From Chitinophagaceae bacterium (lineage in GTDB: Bacteria > Bacteroidota > Bacteroidia > Chitinophagales > Chitinophagaceae), in contig JAFBAN010000203.1 of assembly GCA_019247775.1 (NCBI GenBank), forward strand, positions 1 to 47,686: a DNA stretch of 47,686 bases. Direction: 5' to 3'. Below the pieces are notes generated by a model that saw only the letters and a program-made list of their open reading frames with translations, was not told the origin of the DNA and did not search any database. Of the stretch, positions 8,865 to 18,095 are shown piece after piece; position 1 is the stretch's first letter; each line of letters opens with the position of its first letter. The position numbers and the translations under genes are program-made.

Positions 8865-9266
8865 ATGAAAAAGCTGAAACTTTTCCTGTTATCCTGCGTA
8901 CTGCTGAGCCAATTGGGTGTTGTGCAGGCTGCTCAGCCCAAACCCGGGCGCAGACTGGAGGCGCTGAAAACGGCTTATGTGACCAAACAACTGAACCTGA
9001 CCCCCGAAGAGGCAGAAAAATTCTGGCCGGTTTACCACGCTTACACCGCCGACTTTAAAAAAATGCGGCAGGAGCAAAAAACCGGCGATGTACTGGAAAT
9101 TGAAGAAAGCATTTTGAACCTGCGTAAAAGATATCGCGGGGAGTTCAAAAAACTGCTCAATACCGATGACCGCGCCCTGAAAGCCCTTACCGTTGAACGT
9201 GATTTCAATAACATGATCCGTAAGGAACTGCAGCAGCGGATAGAATTGCGGAAAGAAAAAAGCTAA
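8865..9266 (+). CDS. secreted Spy/CpxP (LTXXQ)-like periplasmic protein
   Basis: Signal peptide, then helical LNLTPEEAEKFWPVYHAYTADFKKMRQEQ; 2 bp after the preceding stop codon. Confidence 0.65.
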   Translation: MKKLKLFLLSCVLLSQLGVVQAAQPKPGRRLEALKTAYVTKQLNLTPEEAEKFWPVYHAYTADFKKMRQEQKTGDVLEIEESILNLRKRYRGEFKKLLNTDDRALKALTVERDFNNMIRKELQQRIELRKEKS

Positions 9267-9280
9267 GCACGGCAAGACAA

Positions 9281-9352
9281 AATCAAACGTAAAAAATCAA
9301 AAGTCAAAAGGATTTTCATTTTTTGACTTTTGATTTTTGACTTTTTACTTTC
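9281..9352. repeat. aaaagtc heptamer inverted repeat, candidate bidirectional terminator between convergent genes
   Basis: aaaaaatcaaaagtcaaaa (9291-9309) versus ttttgacttttgatttttg (9321-9339), 18/19 complementary. Confidence 0.85.
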
Positions 9353-10091
9353 CATCCCAAACAGGAGTCTTGATATCGTGATAGAACAGGAATGTCCAGT
9401 GCTCCTGTTGCCCCTGTTCCCACCATTGTTGCCGCAGCTCCATGCATTTGCGCCCGTCGTAGTCGTATTTAGCGATGAACCTGTTCTTCATCTGCTGTAA
9501 TTGCGGCGCCACATCTCCCCCGAAGAAGATCTTTTCTCCGTCTTCTTCTACCCAGAATACCTGGTGAAATTTACTGTGAGCACCGGTAAGCTGGTAACGG
9601 ATATAATTATCGATCATGCCTTCATCTTCATCCAGCCAGGCCACGCGGCTGAAATGTTCCAGCAACGCAAAATCTTCCGTGATATAGGATGCCGTGCCCG
9701 CACCTGTTGCAAATTCGAACTCTCTTCGCTGCACATACCAGGTAGCATAGGGGAAACTGATAAACCGTTCTCCGGAACTGCTTTTTACCGATACGCCTCC
9801 CGCATGGTCTTTGTGCAGATGGCTTATCAGCACTTTGGTGACTTTATTCGGATCGATACCCGCCTGGCGCAGCAGCTGATGCAGCCGGAACCTGCCCTCT
9901 GCATCGTTATAACCCAGGCCGGTATCGAAGAGGATGATATCTTTTGAAGTGATCACCGCGAAAGGCTGGATCTCTACCAGCAGGCTGCCGGCCGGCCGGG
10001 TACTAAGCTGCTCAGTGGCCGTGTCGAAAGGAACAAACACTTTGGTCTTATCTACTGTAAACGCGCCTTCGGAAACCGGGAAAATCTGCAT
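9345..10091 (-). CDS. MBL-fold metallo-hydrolase (AHL-lactonase/glyoxalase II-like)
   Basis: VLISHLHKDHAGGV (HxHxDH), LTGAHSKFHQVF, FFGGDVAP; ORF track start 10241 places 50 aa inside an intergenic inverted repeat, so ATG 10091 (MQIFPVSEGAFTVDKTK) is preferred. Confidence 0.85.
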   Translation of the reverse strand: MQIFPVSEGAFTVDKTKVFVPFDTATEQLSTRPAGSLLVEIQPFAVITSKDIILFDTGLGYNDAEGRFRLHQLLRQAGIDPNKVTKVLISHLHKDHAGGVSVKSSSGERFISFPYATWYVQRREFEFATGAGTASYITEDFALLEHFSRVAWLDEDEGMIDNYIRYQLTGAHSKFHQVFWVEEDGEKIFFGGDVAPQLQQMKNRFIAKYDYDGRKCMELRQQWWEQGQQEHWTFLFYHDIKTPVWDGK

Positions 10092-10145
10092 AAGCTCAAA
10101 TTCGGATGAAATGCCAATATCGTAATTCTCTATGAAGCTTTGTGT

Positions 10146-10227
10146 ATTCTGTGTCTCTGTGGTGAAATAAGACCGAGGTCTTTTGAGTTGACAGAGTCCC
10201 GGAGGCCTTACCACAGAGCCACAGAAT
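10146..10227. repeat. ctctgtg-type inverted repeat between rodA and the MBL-fold gene
   Basis: attctgtgtctctgtggt (10146-10163) versus accacagagccacagaat (10210-10227), 17/18 complementary. Confidence 0.85.
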
Positions 10228-10251
10228 CCACCGAGCTTCACAGAGGATCAT

Positions 10252-11592
10252 TTACCTCAAGACCATCTGCCTGTCGGCATCCAATCTCAGAAGAATAAAA
10301 ATAAGAATCGTGAAGGTCAGTAAAGAAGATCCGCCATAGCTGATCAGCGGCAGCGGGATACCCACAATTGGGAAAAGGCCAATCGTCATGCTCACATTAA
10401 CGGCGATATGGAACAACAGGATACTGGCCACGCTATACGCATACACCCTGCTGAACGTACTTCGTTGTCGTTCGGCAATCCGGATAATACGGTAGAGCAT
10501 GAACAGGTAAATAGCCAGGAAGGCGAAGCAGCCAACAAAACCGAATGCTTCACCTAATGAAGTGAAAATAAAATCAGTGGACTGTGCCGGCACATATTTG
10601 CCGCGGGTCTGTGTGCCTTTCAAAAATCCTTTGCCCGTTACGCCACCTGAGCCGATCGCGATCTTACTTTGGCGTACATTATAGTCATCGGGCTTGTGCG
10701 CTGCTTTTTCGCCCTCTTTGCGGGCCGACTTTTTATTCTGGCTGCAATCATATTCCTTGCCCACCATGCTGTAGATGCGCGTACTCTGGTAGCATTCCAG
10801 CACATTATCAAAAATATAAGGCACTACAAAACGCTGTGCGCCCACGCAAAGCAGCCATAAGCCCACCACCAATACCAGCGATTTCCGGTTTCGCCTGGCC
10901 TGTTTGCGGAGGATAAAGAAAATGCAGCCGGCAATAACTGTCAAAATAATGGCGAGGGTATTGCGCTCAACTACCAATGTGGCAATCACGAGTACAGCGA
11001 ATGATGAGCCGTAGATAAGGATCTGCGCCGGCAAGCCTTCGCGGTACATGGCCAATAAAAAAGAAGAATACACGAGGGCCAGTCCAAGTTCATGCTGCGC
11101 GATCGATAATATGGCCGGCGCCGAAATGAGTAAGCTCGCAATGATCTGTGATTTCGGTTTTGTAAATTCTGTTTCCTGTCTCGACAGGAACTTGGCCAGT
11201 GCAAGCGCGGTGAATATTTTGCAAACCTCGGCGGGCTGCAGGTTAAATCCACCACCGATCGGGATCCAGCTCTTGGAGCCATTGATATTTTTACCCAGCA
11301 CGAAAGTGGCAAGCATCAGCAGAATACCTCCTGCATACATCAGGTTGGCAAAAGCGGTGAACAGTTTACTGTCTGTAAGCAGGATGAAAGTTGCGATCAC
11401 CGTACACAGAACGGCATAAATGAGCTGCTTGCTGTAACTGGTCTTGCCGCCAATAAAAGAAGATACCCAGTTGGTATCCGGTTTATATTCCACCATGAAA
11501 ATGCACAGGATGCCCACTGCAACCAATACCGCATATAGCCAGATGATCATCCAGTCAACGCCCTGAGAAATAGAATTATTTCGGGTACTCAT
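10252..11592 (-). CDS. rodA: rod shape-determining protein RodA (SEDS glycosyltransferase)
   Basis: Polytopic; FIGGKTSYSKQLIY, SWIPIGGGFNLQPAE, FTSLGEAFGFVG, GIPLPLISYGGSSLL; overlaps mrdA by 4 bp. Confidence 0.95.
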   Translation of the reverse strand: MSTRNNSISQGVDWMIIWLYAVLVAVGILCIFMVEYKPDTNWVSSFIGGKTSYSKQLIYAVLCTVIATFILLTDSKLFTAFANLMYAGGILLMLATFVLGKNINGSKSWIPIGGGFNLQPAEVCKIFTALALAKFLSRQETEFTKPKSQIIASLLISAPAILSIAQHELGLALVYSSFLLAMYREGLPAQILIYGSSFAVLVIATLVVERNTLAIILTVIAGCIFFILRKQARRNRKSLVLVVGLWLLCVGAQRFVVPYIFDNVLECYQSTRIYSMVGKEYDCSQNKKSARKEGEKAAHKPDDYNVRQSKIAIGSGGVTGKGFLKGTQTRGKYVPAQSTDFIFTSLGEAFGFVGCFAFLAIYLFMLYRIIRIAERQRSTFSRVYAYSVASILLFHIAVNVSMTIGLFPIVGIPLPLISYGGSSLLTFTILIFILLRLDADRQMVLR

Positions 11593-13685
11593 GCGCGACC
11601 GTTGGGTTTTTTGCTTTTGCGTTCATCAGGAAGAACGGCCGAGATCACCGTTTTCCTTTTTGGCGCCGGTTTATTGTTTGTGGGCGGAGGCTCATTATAA
11701 AGCGGGATGAACTCTTCTGTTTCAGTTGAATCCGGCTCGCCTTTTTCTATTTTCTCCTGCATCTGTTTGATTTGCCTGGCATGCCGTGCAGAATCCTGTT
11801 TCTGGATTTCCATCCTCATGTACAAGGGGATAATTTCCTTTTTCTTGAATTCTTCATACATCGCGTTACGCTCGGGACCCACTATGGAATCGCGCAGATA
11901 TTTTTCCACCATCAGGCTGGCGATCGGCGCAGCTGCCCAGGCGCCCTGCCCCGCATTTTCACAGATCACGGCAATAGCTATCCTTGGATTATCCCGCGGG
12001 GCAAAACCGCCGAAGAAGGAATGGTCCTGCTGCTTTTCCATCCTTCCGTTTACTTTAGCCGAATTCTCTACTGTACCTGTTTTGCCACACATTACTATGC
12101 CGGGTATTTTTGAACGCGCGGCTGTTCCATAGTCTACCACGGCCTGCATGCCTTCATGTACGGCTGCGTAAACGGTATCCGGAATGCGGTGATCTACACG
12201 ATGCTTTATCTGATAGGGATCGAGCATATTGTATTCATCGCCCCCCTCAATGGAATCTACAAGATGCGGAGTATAGTACCAGCCTTTATTGGCGATGATC
12301 GACATCACATTGGCCAGCTGGGTGAGCGTAGTAAGCAGCTCTCCCTGACCGATGGCATTGGAGATAATATTGCATGAATACCACTTGGGCCCGAAAATTT
12401 TCCGGTAATAGGCAGAAGTGGGAAGATTACCTTTTTTCTCGGAAGGAAGATCGATGCCAAGTTTCTGTCCCATGCCAAACGTGGATGCGTAGCTATTGAA
12501 TACCGTCAATGAACTATCGGCGCCATGGTACCTTGGCTGATCGAGCAGGCGTTTAAACACCGTTGAAAAATAACTGTTATCGCTATGCGCAACCGCTTCT
12601 TTAAACCTGAATACGCCCTTATCCAGGCATTTGGGTTTGCCGGTGCCGCAGCCGGTAAAATAACCTGGACAAACAACGGTAGTTCTTTCGTCTATCACGC
12701 CTTCGGTAAGACCGATGATGCCGCTCACTGTTTTGAATGTGGATCCCGGCGAGTAGTAAGTACTAAGGCCCCGGTTGTTGAATGGCTTGCGCGGATCGAG
12801 CAGTAATTCGCCAAAATGTTTTTTGCGCTGATTACCGGTCAGGTAGTTAGGGTCATAGGTGGGTGCACTTACCATGCAGAGAACGCCGCCTGTTCTGGGA
12901 TCGATGGCCACGATACTGCCCACTTTGTTCTGCATCAGTTCTTCACCCATCTTCTGGAGTTCTATGTCCAGCGAAAGGTGAATGTTCCTGCCGGCGATGG
13001 CAGGGGTATCATAGGCCCCATTTTCATAAGCACCCTGGATACGGCTTTTATTATCCCGGATAAAGTTCTGAATGCCGCGCTGGCCCATCAGCACTTTTTC
13101 ATAAGTGCGCTCAAGACCGGTGAAACCAGTATAGTCGCCCATCTGATAGCCCTCATCTCCATGCCGCCGCAGGAAACCCGTATCCACTTCAGCAATATAA
13201 CCCAGCACATGACCGGCGGCATGATAGGGATAATTCCTTACAGAGCGTTCGTAGAGCGAAAAGCCGGGAAACTTATAAATATTTTCATTCAGCCGCGCAT
13301 ACATTTCCGGACCGAGCAGCGCTTCGAATACGCTTGTTTTTACATATCCGTTCTTAAAGATCAACTCATGTATCCGTTTCCTGTACTCAGCAGTATCGAT
13401 GTTGAGCAGCGCGCAGAGAGCGAAGGTATCGATACCCTTGGTTTCCGAGGGTGTAACCATCAGGTCAAAGCTGTTGATATTCTCAAGAATGGCTTTTCGT
13501 TTGCGGTCGAAAATAATACCGCGGTCGGGGTAGATCACTTTACGGAAAACGGCGTTGTTTTCTGCGGCAAGTTTATATTTTGCCGAAAAGATCTGCAGGT
13601 TGATCAGTTGTCCGATGATCACCAGGAAAACCAGCGCAAAAATTATCTGAACGATCCGTCCCCTGCTTTGATTGAATTCCGGCAT
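11589..13685 (-). CDS. mrdA: penicillin-binding protein 2
   Basis: Transpeptidase motifs STFK (YSPGSTFKTVSG), SDN (AHSDNSYF), KTG (MCGKTGTVEN); in the mre operon. Confidence 0.95.
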   Translation of the reverse strand: MPEFNQSRGRIVQIIFALVFLVIIGQLINLQIFSAKYKLAAENNAVFRKVIYPDRGIIFDRKRKAILENINSFDLMVTPSETKGIDTFALCALLNIDTAEYRKRIHELIFKNGYVKTSVFEALLGPEMYARLNENIYKFPGFSLYERSVRNYPYHAAGHVLGYIAEVDTGFLRRHGDEGYQMGDYTGFTGLERTYEKVLMGQRGIQNFIRDNKSRIQGAYENGAYDTPAIAGRNIHLSLDIELQKMGEELMQNKVGSIVAIDPRTGGVLCMVSAPTYDPNYLTGNQRKKHFGELLLDPRKPFNNRGLSTYYSPGSTFKTVSGIIGLTEGVIDERTTVVCPGYFTGCGTGKPKCLDKGVFRFKEAVAHSDNSYFSTVFKRLLDQPRYHGADSSLTVFNSYASTFGMGQKLGIDLPSEKKGNLPTSAYYRKIFGPKWYSCNIISNAIGQGELLTTLTQLANVMSIIANKGWYYTPHLVDSIEGGDEYNMLDPYQIKHRVDHRIPDTVYAAVHEGMQAVVDYGTAARSKIPGIVMCGKTGTVENSAKVNGRMEKQQDHSFFGGFAPRDNPRIAIAVICENAGQGAWAAAPIASLMVEKYLRDSIVGPERNAMYEEFKKKEIIPLYMRMEIQKQDSARHARQIKQMQEKIEKGEPDSTETEEFIPLYNEPPPTNNKPAPKRKTVISAVLPDERKSKKPNGRA

Positions 13686-13834
13686 ACCGCTGAGTCAGAA
13701 TGAAGATGTAGTGAAGATTACCTGCAAAGTTGCTGAATTCGCAGGTTCCGGCTGCAATATTTTTTAAAAAAACTCCAATTAAAAAACAGCGGAAACAGAA
13801 GGATAAAAATCCTGTGCCGACCGGTATTTCCCCG

Positions 13835-14368
13835 CTAGGCGGCATTGGTCCGGTGCCTGCCTTTCCGGCTCAGCAGCAGTTCGGTCAGGAATATCAGCAG
13901 CAGGCTGATGGCGGTTGTACCCAGCACTTTGCCGATAAAGAACATGAAGTTCCCGAATTGCAGCCATTCGATCAGTACGAGTAAGGAATGATGGAGAAAA
14001 CTCAGTATACCCACATAGAGACCGTAGGGCGCCCATCCCATATTTTTCGGGCTGGGTTCCAGGTAACTCTGCTCAGTGGTTTCCTGGGGGATCAGCAGGT
14101 TAAGCAGGAAGGGCCGTATATAGGCGATCAGCACACAGGGCGCTGCATGCAGGCCAGGCGTTCCGGTAAAGAAATCGAGCGAAAGCCCGAACATGAAAGC
14201 GATGATCAGCAGAAAGAACCGGTTGATGCTGAAAGGCAGCCAGAGCAGGAACAGGAAATACAGGTAAGGCACGATGAACTGGTGCAATGGCGGCACCTCG
14301 TCCAGGATCAGCACCTGCACCAGGATAAAGAAGATGAAACGGATGATATTCTTAAGCAGGCTGCTCAT
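13835..14368 (-). CDS. mreD: rod shape-determining protein MreD
   Basis: Small polytopic protein between mreC and mrdA; overlaps mreC by 4 bp. Confidence 0.88.
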   Translation of the reverse strand: MSSLLKNIIRFIFFILVQVLILDEVPPLHQFIVPYLYFLFLLWLPFSINRFFLLIIAFMFGLSLDFFTGTPGLHAAPCVLIAYIRPFLLNLLIPQETTEQSYLEPSPKNMGWAPYGLYVGILSFLHHSLLVLIEWLQFGNFMFFIGKVLGTTAISLLLIFLTELLLSRKGRHRTNAA

Positions 14369-15216
14369 TGGTTTTTTGGTGTATTGGATTCGATCTGCAC
14401 CTGTTCTCCATACCTGGCGTTCTCGATCAGGTATACGTACTGGATATTGAAGAAATTGGTGGCGGTCTTTACTTTCAGCGTATAAAAATTACTGGCCTGA
14501 TCGGAGCTGATGGATGCTACTTTTCCGATCATCAGCCGGGCGGGAAAGTTGGCGGAATAATAACTGGTTACCACCGTATCACCCACCGCTACTTTGGCGC
14601 CTTTGGTAACATTGCGCATGGTGAGGAAAGAGGGATTGCTTCCATCCCATTCGATACTGCCGGCACTGTTGTCTTTCTTAAGCATGGCGCTGACCCGGCT
14701 GTTGCGATGCAGCAGGCTCATTACTTTCGACACATTGGCGCTGGTTTCTACCACAACGCCGACAATGCCTTCGGGCCCCGTTACCGCCATCTGTTTTCTT
14801 ACGCCCTGTGCACTGCCGCGTTCGAGCGTGAGAAAATTAGCCTGCAGTGTATAAGTGTTACCGATGACCCGTGCGGGCAGGTAGGTGAATTTGCGCACCC
14901 TGCCCATTGTATCGCGTACCAGGGTATCGGTCACCAGCTTTCTTGTGGTATCGGGGGCCTGAAAATTGGAGGCCATCATATTTCTGAGCCGGGCATTTTC
15001 CTCAGAGAGCTGACGATTGGCTTCTTTCAGCCCGAAATAGCCGCGGAAGCCGCTGTACCATCCATTGAAATGACCTGTGAGTTCATTCACCGCGGAAGAG
15101 AAGAAAGCTTCATGGCTTTTGCTTGCATTGCTCAGCAGCACGATAGCCAGTACCTCCAGCAGCAGAAAGCTGAGCAGCGTAAAATACCGGCGGATGAAGA
15201 GGAAGATATTTTTCAA
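14365..15216 (-). CDS. mreC: rod shape-determining protein MreC
   Basis: Single TM, coiled coil, beta domain (LPARVIGNTYTLQANFLTLERGSAQGVRKQMAVTGPEGIVGVV). Confidence 0.93.
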   Translation of the reverse strand: MKNIFLFIRRYFTLLSFLLLEVLAIVLLSNASKSHEAFFSSAVNELTGHFNGWYSGFRGYFGLKEANRQLSEENARLRNMMASNFQAPDTTRKLVTDTLVRDTMGRVRKFTYLPARVIGNTYTLQANFLTLERGSAQGVRKQMAVTGPEGIVGVVVETSANVSKVMSLLHRNSRVSAMLKKDNSAGSIEWDGSNPSFLTMRNVTKGAKVAVGDTVVTSYYSANFPARLMIGKVASISSDQASNFYTLKVKTATNFFNIQYVYLIENARYGEQVQIESNTPKNQ

Positions 15217-15220
15217 AATC

Positions 15221-15297
15221 TAGCTGTTAGCTGTTAGCCTTTAGCTGTTAGTTGCATCTTTTGCTAATTGCCAACAGCTAATAGCCAATGGCTCGTG
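15221..15297. repeat. tagctgt heptamer array with inverted copy between mreC and mreB
   Basis: tagctgttagctgttagcctttagctgttag ... ccaacagctaatagcc. Confidence 0.85.
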
Positions 15298-16323
15298 TTA
15301 TCTCATAATAAACGGAAACCGCTGATAGTTTTTCAAAGCCAGGCCGGTGCCGCGTACCACGCTTTTGAGCGGATCGTCGGCTACATGTACCGGCAACTTG
15401 ATCTTTGCGCTCAGGCGTTTGTCGAGGCCGCGCAGCAGGGCGCCGCCGCCGGTGAGGTAAAGGCCCCTGCGGTAAATATCCGCGGCCAGTTCGGGCGGTG
15501 TGGTCTCCAGTGCTTTGAGGATCGCTTCTTCGATCTTGAAAATACTTTTGTCGAGCGCTTCCGCAATTTCCTGGTAACTCACCATGATCTGTTTGGGAAT
15601 ACCGGTCACCAGGTCGCGTCCGTTCACGGGCAGATCGTCCGGAGGATTATCGAGATCTTTCATTGCCGCGCCTACATTGATCTTGATCTGTTCTGCGGTA
15701 CGTTCACCGATGAGCAGGCTGTGATACCGACGCAACGCTTCCATAATGTCTGCAGTGAATTCGTCACCTGCGATACGGATACTCTGATCGCAAACAATAC
15801 CTGCCAGTGCGATCACGGTGATACCTGTTGTACCGCCGCCGATATCGATGATCATATTGCCTACCGGTTCTTCCACATCGATACCGATACCCAACGCTGC
15901 GGCCATCGGTTCGTGGATCATGTATACTTCTTTGGCGCCGGCCTGTTCGGCACTGTCGCGCACAGCACGTTTTTCTACTTCGGTAATGGAAGAGGGGATA
16001 CAGATCACCATTCTCCAGCTCGGCGGGAACAGCGGTTTTTTGGGATAGATCATTTTGATCAGTTCCCGGATCATCAATTCCGCTGCGTTGAAATCGGCGA
16101 TCACACCGTCTTTCAGCGGACGAACAGTACGGATGCTCTCATGCGTTTTCTCGTGCATCATCAGTGCCTTCTTACCCACTGCCAGCACTTCCTTCATGTT
16201 GTTACGGTTCAGTGCAATGATCGAAGGCTCATTCACTACAACTTCGTCGTTATGTATGATAAGGGTATTGGCGGTACCCAGGTCCATCGCAATTTCCTGC
16301 GTAAAAAAATTAAATAATCCCAT
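15298..16323 (-). CDS. mreB: rod shape-determining protein MreB
   Basis: DLGTANTLI, IDIGGGTTGITVIALAGIV, LTGGGALLRGLDKRL. Confidence 0.97.
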   Translation of the reverse strand: MGLFNFFTQEIAMDLGTANTLIIHNDEVVVNEPSIIALNRNNMKEVLAVGKKALMMHEKTHESIRTVRPLKDGVIADFNAAELMIRELIKMIYPKKPLFPPSWRMVICIPSSITEVEKRAVRDSAEQAGAKEVYMIHEPMAAALGIGIDVEEPVGNMIIDIGGGTTGITVIALAGIVCDQSIRIAGDEFTADIMEALRRYHSLLIGERTAEQIKINVGAAMKDLDNPPDDLPVNGRDLVTGIPKQIMVSYQEIAEALDKSIFKIEEAILKALETTPPELAADIYRRGLYLTGGGALLRGLDKRLSAKIKLPVHVADDPLKSVVRGTGLALKNYQRFPFIMR

Positions 16324-16360
16324 TGTATATTAAAAAAGTTGCAAATATTAACTATGCCTG

Positions 16361-16392
16361 CAAAGGTGGCTGAATTTGGTTGAATAAACAAA
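16361..16392 (-). promoter_or_regulatory. candidate Bacteroidota sigma-A promoter for the mre operon
   Basis: On the minus strand TTTG-N20-CACCTTTG, one mismatch to the Bacteroidota -33 TTTG / -7 TAnnTTTG consensus; about 38 nt from the mreB start codon. Confidence 0.4.
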
Positions 16393-16410
16393 GCCAAGGT
16401 ACTGATTTTT

Positions 16411-16498
16411 CAGAACGCGTCGTGAGACGTCAGACGTGAGGCGTGAGCGGGGTTTGGCGCTAATTCTGCTTACGTCTCACGTCTCACGCCTCACGATC
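16411..16498. repeat. acgtctc heptamer inverted repeat reaching into the 3' end of purD
   Basis: cgtgagacgtcagacgtgaggcgtgag versus acgtctcacgtctcacgcctcacga. Confidence 0.9.
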
Positions 16499-17779
16499 TC
16501 CAAACTCATACCCGATATCCCTCCTGAAATACATTCCTTCAAACGATATCTTATCCAGCGCCGCCCTGGATGCTGCCACGGCTTCGCTGATGGTATTCCC
16601 ATAAGAAGTTACGGCCAGCACCCTTCCCCCATTGGTCACTACCTCGTCATCGGCCTCTCTGGTGCCTGCATGGAAAACAATCGTGCCATCGCCTGATCCC
16701 GCATCGGTCAGCCCGCTGATCAGCATGCCTTTCCGATAGCTGCCCGGGTATCCGCCGCTTACTGCCACTATGGTTGCACAACTCCTTTCGTCAAACACTA
16801 TATTGGTATCAACTAATGTGCCATTGTCCATAGCGGCAAAAAGGGCCACCAGGTCGGTCTGCAGCAGGGGCATCACCACTTCCGTTTCCGGATCGCCCAT
16901 ACGGCAGTTATATTCGATCACATACGGTTCTCCATCCATATTCATCAGGCCGAAGAAAATGAAGCCGTGGTAATCGAGCTGCTCACTGTGCAGTCCGTTT
17001 ACGGTTGGCCGGATGATCTTTTCCTCCACTTTCCGCATAAAAGTCTCGTCCATGAACGGCACCGGGCTCACACATCCCATGCCGCCGGTATTGGGGCCGG
17101 TATCGCCTTCGCCGATCCGTTTATAGTCTTTTGCGTGGCCGATCAGCTGGTAATGCTCTCCGTCGGTGAGTACGAATACACTCACTTCAATGCCCTTCAG
17201 AAAGGATTCGATCACCACCCGGCTGCCCGCTTCCCCGAATTGCCTTTTCACGATCATGTCTTCGAACACCTGCAATGCTTCCTCATGCGAGCCTGCGATC
17301 ACAACACCTTTGCCGGCAGCAAGTCCGTCTGCTTTCAGTACCACCGGCAGACTATGCGAGCGGATATAGGCCTTACCCGCTTCCAGGTTCTGCTCGGTGA
17401 ATTCGGCATACGAAGCGGTGGGTATCTGATGCCGCTGCATGAATTTCTTGCTGAACGCCTTACTGCCTTCCAGTTGTGCGGCCGCCGCCGAAGGGGCCAC
17501 AACCACGATATGCTGAAGCGAGGGATCCTTTTTAAAAAAATCGTAGATACCCAGTACCAAAGGCTCTTCCGGGCCTACCACCAGCATCCGGATATTATTG
17601 TCCATACAGGCTTGCCGGATAGCGGGGAAATCGTTGGGGGAAAGCTGCAGATTGGTGCCGAAATGCGCTGTACCTGCATTTCCCGGCGCTATGAACAGTT
17701 CATCACAATGCTGGCTTTGGACCATTTTCCACGCCAATGCATGTTCGCGACCGCCGGACCCTAATAATAAGATATTCAT
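16484..17779 (-). CDS. purD: phosphoribosylamine--glycine ligase
   Basis: MNILLLGSGGREHALAWKM, ATP-grasp motifs, EYNCRMGDPETEVVMPLL. Confidence 0.97.
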   Translation of the reverse strand: MNILLLGSGGREHALAWKMVQSQHCDELFIAPGNAGTAHFGTNLQLSPNDFPAIRQACMDNNIRMLVVGPEEPLVLGIYDFFKKDPSLQHIVVVAPSAAAAQLEGSKAFSKKFMQRHQIPTASYAEFTEQNLEAGKAYIRSHSLPVVLKADGLAAGKGVVIAGSHEEALQVFEDMIVKRQFGEAGSRVVIESFLKGIEVSVFVLTDGEHYQLIGHAKDYKRIGEGDTGPNTGGMGCVSPVPFMDETFMRKVEEKIIRPTVNGLHSEQLDYHGFIFFGLMNMDGEPYVIEYNCRMGDPETEVVMPLLQTDLVALFAAMDNGTLVDTNIVFDERSCATIVAVSGGYPGSYRKGMLISGLTDAGSGDGTIVFHAGTREADDEVVTNGGRVLAVTSYGNTISEAVAASRAALDKISFEGMYFRRDIGYEFGDREA

Positions 17780-18095
17780 AACAGGGAAGAAAATTAACTA
17801 GTGCACGAAAGTACGAAGGCAATGCCAGCACCAGGCAAAATGGTGGCAACGCCTACAAAATTTGTCATGGTTTCTACCACAAGCCTTTTTTCTGCCTGAC
17901 TAGCTGTAATTTTAAAAAAGGAAAAATTTTTCCGGGAACTGACTGATTTTTCCTCCCCCTCGGCGTTACAGCATACCCGTCAAACTTCCACATCCCAGAG
18001 AGGGGATGGCGAATAACTGTCCTGACGGGCAGATAACACTTTTATATTCTTATAAGCTAACCGGCTGCTGGCAGACGGTAGTAGAAACGTATTGA

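Noticed and set aside
12816-13703. 295 aa plus-strand ORF antisense to mrdA
   Set aside because: Antisense to a clear PBP2 gene; no recognisable motif.
15268-16317. 349 aa plus-strand ORF antisense to mreB
   Set aside because: Cys/His/Phe-rich translation without domain features, opposite a clear mreB.
16967-17764. 265 aa plus-strand ORF antisense to purD
   Set aside because: Antisense to purD; His/Cys-rich composition typical of spurious shadow ORFs.
17780-18095. Possible riboswitch or small RNA in the purD/sensor-kinase gap
   Set aside because: No recognisable conserved riboswitch core could be seen by eye; only a short palindrome is supported.
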